DNA of 33,156 nt, taken from assembly GCA_913051825.1 (NCBI GenBank), contig CAJXCR010000013.1:1-33156 (forward strand). Reading direction: 5' to 3'. Source of the DNA: an uncultured Halieaceae bacterium. Lineage in GTDB: Bacteria; Pseudomonadota; Gammaproteobacteria; Pseudomonadales; Halieaceae. Every line of letters starts with the position of its first letter. The first letter of the stretch is position 1. Both the position numbers and the translations under genes were made by a program. The notes below the pieces were generated by a model. The model had not been told where the DNA came from. It did no database searches and saw only the letters and a program-made list of their open reading frames with translations. Below are positions 32,726 to 33,156 of the stretch, in pieces.

Positions 32726-33156
32726 ATGTTGGAAAAGAGTAAAAACGTTGAAGATTCGTTGAATGAAAATGAAGGTAAACAATCTATACGATCTGCGCGC
32801 ACCATTTTTGTATGGGTATTTTTATTAATATCCATTATTCTATCCGTAGCAATTTCATGGATCATTCTCCAGCAAGTTGATCATCGTAATTCTTCAAACC
32901 AAAGACTAGATTTGCTAGAGAAATATATTTCTTCATCAAAAATTGATGAGTCTGCTTTTAATAATTCCGTTAATAATTTAATAGAAAGTCGTATCAGTAA
33001 GCTAAATACTGAGATGCAAGCCATTAAAAAAAATAGATCTAAAATTGATATGGAACTCATTGCACTTAGACAACTCAGCGATTCAAATAAGACTGAACTA
33101 TCTGAACTATCTGAACTATCTGAACTATCTGAACTATCTGAACTATCTGAACTATC
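32726..33156 (+). CDS. hemX: HemX-like protein, truncated by the window edge
   Basis: Frame from ATG 32726 (AGGAG upstream at 32717) runs off the right edge after 143 complete codons. A charged cytoplasmic N-terminus (~1-25) is followed by one transmembrane helix (~27-50, IFVWVFLLISIILSVAISWII) and then a coiled-coil region (LDLLEKYISS... SRISKLNTEMQAIKKN). This topology and the place after hemD identify the HemX family, whose members are annotated as uroporphyrinogen methyltransferase-like but whose role is unsettled. From residue 124 the protein consists of Glu-Leu-Ser repeats to the edge. Confidence 0.85.
   Translation, partial: MLEKSKNVEDSLNENEGKQSIRSARTIFVWVFLLISIILSVAISWIILQQVDHRNSSNQRLDLLEKYISSSKIDESAFNNSVNNLIESRISKLNTEMQAIKKNRSKIDMELIALRQLSDSNKTELSELSELSELSELSELSEL
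33095..33156 (+). repeat. 9-bp tandem repeat in hemX
   Basis: GAACTATCT is repeated six times without a mismatch, plus 8 of 9 bases of a seventh copy at the window end. The unit is in frame and encodes Glu-Leu-Ser. Because the period is a multiple of three, copy-number change would alter coiled-coil length without shifting the frame. Confidence 0.97.

Overview
This is an AT-rich stretch of gammaproteobacterial chromosome, most likely from a low-GC, probably marine, relative of the Pseudomonadales in the broad sense. The evidence is gene order. The blocks ubiK / glnK-amtB, argH-lptM-lysA-dapF-DUF484-xerC-HAD and algZ-algR-hemC-hemD-hemX are the arrangement I know from Pseudomonas-type genomes. 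The envelope genes ydbH-ynbE-ydbL, lptM and a TorF-type porin show a diderm cell. I saw no tRNA, rRNA, CRISPR array, insertion sequence or phage gene.

Layout. Bases 1-8150 are accessory: mostly single genes on alternating strands. They encode an SDR oxidoreductase, two divergent VOC-fold paralogues, a GFA-family zinc protein, an exported ABM-domain protein, a carotenoid oxygenase, and a two-gene unit of a large secreted YHYH protein plus an HMA-like/DUF4396 membrane protein. Bases 8200-12760 hold pyrD and selO (minus strand) and a D-aminoacylase-type amidohydrolase (plus strand). Bases 12820-15156 are a tightly overlapped minus-strand operon: a divergent GTP cyclohydrolase II, threonine aldolase and a membrane-anchored retropepsin-like protease. 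Bases 15202-18050 are the ydbH-ynbE-ydbL intermembrane lipid-transport operon. A GST and an azurin with an unusual N-terminal leader follow.

Bases 19557-23006 are the nitrogen block: ubiK on the minus strand, then a porin, glnK, amtB and a second glnK on the plus strand. The 440-base gap before the porin carries a near-consensus NtrC enhancer, a second half-site exactly 20 bp away, and a near-consensus sigma-54 promoter. This predicts that the porin, the P-II protein and the ammonium channel are switched on together under nitrogen limitation. A strong terminator separates amtB from the second glnK.

Bases 23024-29066 (minus strand) carry argH-lptM-lysA-dapF-DUF484-xerC-HAD: the end of arginine synthesis, lysine/diaminopimelate synthesis and chromosome dimer resolution. 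lptM is a 48-codon lipoprotein gene with a TTG start that overlaps the end of argH. Bases 29172-33156 (plus strand) carry a LytS/AlgZ-type kinase, an AlgR-type regulator, hemC, hemD and a truncated hemX. The window ends inside an in-frame 9-bp tandem repeat (Glu-Leu-Ser units) in hemX.

The best candidates for something undescribed are the YHYH / HMA-DUF4396 pair and the azurin leader. The best supported regulatory finding is the sigma-54/NtrC control region.
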